This document shows positions 62,397 to 64,000 of a DNA stretch of 64,000 nucleotides, piece after piece. The position numbers were made by a program, and so were the translations under genes. Below the pieces are notes generated by a model that ran no database searches, was not told where the DNA came from, and worked only from the letters and a program-made list of their open reading frames with translations. Source of the DNA: JAAXGX01 sp965221595 (GTDB lineage: Bacteria; Acidobacteriota; Vicinamibacteria; Vicinamibacterales; UBA8438); assembly GCA_965221595.1 (NCBI GenBank), contig OZ244900.1:3658001-3722000 (forward strand). Direction: 5' to 3'. Position 1 is the first letter of the stretch, and each line of letters starts with the position of its first letter.

Positions 62397-63304
62397 GCCT
62401 GCGGGGCTTCCGAGCCCCGGTGTCTGACGACGCGCTGCCACCACATCACACCCCCCGTCACGAACATGGCCACCGGCACCAGGCCCAGCGCTGCCCATAC
62501 CACCTTGCTCGTCATCCCGTAGAACCGGCCGAAGTGCAGACGCGAGAACCAGTACAGCACGGCGTCACCCACCCGCTCCTCGAACGTCTCCAGGTTCAGG
62601 GGATCGACGTAGTCGACGAACGCGGTGAACGGCGCCGGAAAGCAGAGGTAGATGCCGGTGAAGCCCCACATGAAGACGAACAGCACCGTCCAGAAGCCGA
62701 CCGCGCTGTGCAGTGTCCAGTTGAGACGGCGCCAGCTCGCCCGGAAGTCGATCGTCAGGCTGCGACGCCAACTGCCGCTGCCGGGCCACCAGATGACTAG
62801 GCCGGTCACGCTCAACAGCGTCATCAGCAGCGCTCCGACGCCGTTGACGGCACGGCCCGTCCGCCCGGCCAGCAGGTTGTCGTGCAGATCCAGCAGCCAG
62901 GTCGTTAGCCGCCAGCCCGCGGGCATGGCGTGGCCCAGGTCGGCCCCCGTGAACGGGTCGAGGAGCCTCTGCTCCACCTCCCCGCCGCGGTTCACGGAGA
63001 TGGTCACGGCCTGGGTGGGAATGTCGCGCTCGGCGAAAATCGACACCGAGGCATCGGGCCACGCGCGCGCCGCCGCCGCGAGCATCGCATCCGGTTCCAG
63101 GCGCTCGCCGACGGCCTCGACGAACACCGGCTGCGGCATGAAGGTCTGCCTGAGCTCGCTGCGGAAGACCAGGATGCTGCCGGTCACGCTGATCACCACC
63201 AGGTACAACCCGACGCCGAGGCCGGACCAGAGGTGCACCTGGAAGAGCGCCCGGCGCAGCCGGACGGTCCGCGGGCGCCGCAGCCACCGCTCCCAGCAGC
63301 TCAT
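62393..63304 (-). CDS. PepSY-associated TM (PiuB-like) membrane protein
   Basis: Inner-membrane protein of 303 aa of the PepSY_TM family. Four membrane helices: FQVHLWSGLGVGLYLVVISV near residues 20-40 with its conserved His, GALLMTLLSVTGLVIWW around 155-172, TLHSAVGFWTVLFVFMWGFT around 197-217, and VVWAALGLVPVAMFVTGGVM near the end. Typical family motifs are GSILVFRSEL and TGLVIWWP. Members occur with siderophore uptake or as haem-binding ferric reductases (FoxB-like). It overlaps the aldolase-type gene by 4 bp. Role probably in reduction or iron handling. Confidence 0.87.
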   Translation of the reverse strand: MSCWERWLRRPRTVRLRRALFQVHLWSGLGVGLYLVVISVTGSILVFRSELRQTFMPQPVFVEAVGERLEPDAMLAAAARAWPDASVSIFAERDIPTQAVTISVNRGGEVEQRLLDPFTGADLGHAMPAGWRLTTWLLDLHDNLLAGRTGRAVNGVGALLMTLLSVTGLVIWWPGSGSWRRSLTIDFRASWRRLNWTLHSAVGFWTVLFVFMWGFTGIYLCFPAPFTAFVDYVDPLNLETFEERVGDAVLYWFSRLHFGRFYGMTSKVVWAALGLVPVAMFVTGGVMWWQRVVRHRGSEAPQA

Positions 63305-63405
63305 GGAACCGCACCAGAATACACCGTGGCCGACGGCGACGCGTGACGCCCCCCCTCGTGCGACAATCGAAGGGCGGGAGCGCCGAGGCGCACCGCGCAT
63401 GAGAG

Positions 63406-63702
63406 ATGAGAACGCTGCTCTGGATTGCCGTCCTGTTCTTCGCCCTACAGCTCGGTCTCGAGCTGCTGGACCAACTCGGGGACGACGACGTGCCCTGGTG
63501 GATGGACCTGCTGGCGTCGCTCGCCTTGGGCGCGGTTCTGTCGTACTTCGCCGGGCAGGCGTTCGGACGCTACCTGCCGTCTCGCCCGGCGTCCGGCGGA
63601 TCTCGCGGCGCGCACGTGGACGATCGCGGCAACCGCGCGGAGCCGATCACGCCCCGCATGTTCTCCAGTCCGCGACGCGACCCGGAACTCCCCGAGCCGT
63701 AA
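63406..63702 (+). CDS. Small membrane protein of unknown function
   Basis: Protein of 98 aa with two hydrophobic helices (about 2-20, LLWIAVLFFALQLGLELLDQ region; and 32-50, MDLLASLALGAVLSYFAGQ), then a hydrophilic, Arg/Pro-rich tail. GAGAG precedes the ATG. It is divergent from the PepSY gene across about 100 bp. I recognise no family. Confidence 0.6.
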   Translation: MRTLLWIAVLFFALQLGLELLDQLGDDDVPWWMDLLASLALGAVLSYFAGQAFGRYLPSRPASGGSRGAHVDDRGNRAEPITPRMFSSPRRDPELPEP

Positions 63703-63767
63703 CGCGCTGCCGGCGCGCCGATTCGAGCGGGGTGTCGGGCGGCCGCGCGCAGGCGGGGGCTGACGGG

Positions 63768-63841
63768 TGGCTGGGAGGCAGGGATTCGAACCCCGATACC
63801 GTGGTCCAGAGCCACGTGTCCTACCATTGAACGACCTCCCA
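63768..63841 (-). tRNA. tRNA-Gln(CUG)
   Basis: Cloverleaf read on the minus strand: acceptor TGGGAGG/CCTCCCA, D-arm around GTTCAATGGTAGGAC, anticodon stem CGTGG/CCACG with loop CTCTGGA giving anticodon CUG (CAG codons, Gln), T-arm with GGTTCGAATCC and an encoded CCA end after discriminator G. 74 bases including CCA. It matches the GlnRS encoded at 15872-17590. Confidence 0.95.
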
Positions 63842-63884
63842 GCAAGAAGGACGTTGAAGCACCGATTATAGTAGAGCGCGTGCC

Positions 63885-64000
63885 ATGACCGCCAACGGCC
63901 GGATGTTCGCGCCGCCGCGGTTCCAGCTCTCCCGCTGGCTGTTCCTGCGCCTGCTCGCTGTCGTCTACCTCCTCGCCTTCGGCTCGCTGGCCCCGCAACT
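63885..64000 (+). CDS. Lipase maturation factor-like membrane protein (partial, runs off window)
   Basis: The last 116 bases open a frame from an ATG at 63885. After a short start come QLSRWLFLRLLAVVYLLAFG and SLAPQL, i.e. an arginine-flanked first membrane helix followed by Ser-Leu-x-x-Gln, as in bacterial homologues of lipase maturation factor LMF1. Only 38 codons are visible, so the family is a strong guess and not proven. It follows the tRNA-Gln gene on the opposite strand. Confidence 0.6.
   Translation, partial: MTANGRMFAPPRFQLSRWLFLRLLAVVYLLAFGSLAPQ

Overview
The window is high-GC DNA (about 70% G+C by eye) packed with secreted and periplasmic proteins. The mix points to an environmental Acidobacteriota-type bacterium, probably near the Vicinamibacteria, although no rRNA or other phylogenetic marker is present to prove it. 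The telling families are DUF5916/CBM9-like outer-membrane proteins, DUF1592 plus DUF1552 pairs, PQQ-type beta-propellers, class C serine hydrolases, CHRD and NIPSNAP proteins. A GlnRS gene and a tRNA-Gln(CUG) show direct glutaminylation of tRNA-Gln.

Layout: 1-2618 (-) holds the Moco and 2Fe-2S subunits of a xanthine/aldehyde dehydrogenase-type enzyme. 2715-10301 (+) is a TetR-controlled tripartite RND efflux operon whose adaptor carries an unusual C-terminal pair of TolB/FlgO-like domains. 10323-15802 holds a TlpA-like lipoprotein, a DUF3311-type/SSS transporter pair, a YfcC-type carrier and a CurA-like reductase. 15872-19200 (-) is gltX-glnS. 20079-20952 is a graveyard of Uma2, VapC and HsdM remnants around one intact antitoxin. 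21058-28045 encodes exported hydrolases, a triple RidA/double CMD fusion and a haem-bearing propeller protein. 28088-31662 has an ectoine-hydroxylase-like dioxygenase with a COG4091 oxidoreductase, a HAD dehalogenase and a hendecad-repeat coiled-coil protein. 31704-34029 holds a PQQ sugar dehydrogenase and exonuclease III.

34115-36092 (-) is a two-gene island of clearly lower G+C. It encodes an OLD/AAA15-type ABC ATPase followed, one base later, by a 180-residue protein with a D...ExK...Q pattern typical of PD-(D/E)XK nucleases. It is the best candidate in the window for an undescribed system, most likely anti-phage defence. From 36231 to the end the DNA returns to the resident style: serine hydrolases, a DUF5916 protein (with the same TolB-like domain as the RND adaptor), PQQ propellers, an OmpA lipoprotein, acetamidase, the DUF1592/DUF1552/ankyrin operon, a quinoprotein dehydrogenase, a HpcH-type aldolase, a PepSY protein, tRNA-Gln and the start of a lipase-maturation-factor-like gene.

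Two interspersed repeat families were found by eye: a ~155 bp element with short inverted ends (19211 and 51981) and a ~70 bp GC-rich repeat (14538, 14671, 60651). No CRISPR array, rRNA, transposase or phage structural gene was seen. Starts were chosen by Shine-Dalgarno spacing and signal peptides and are inferences where noted.
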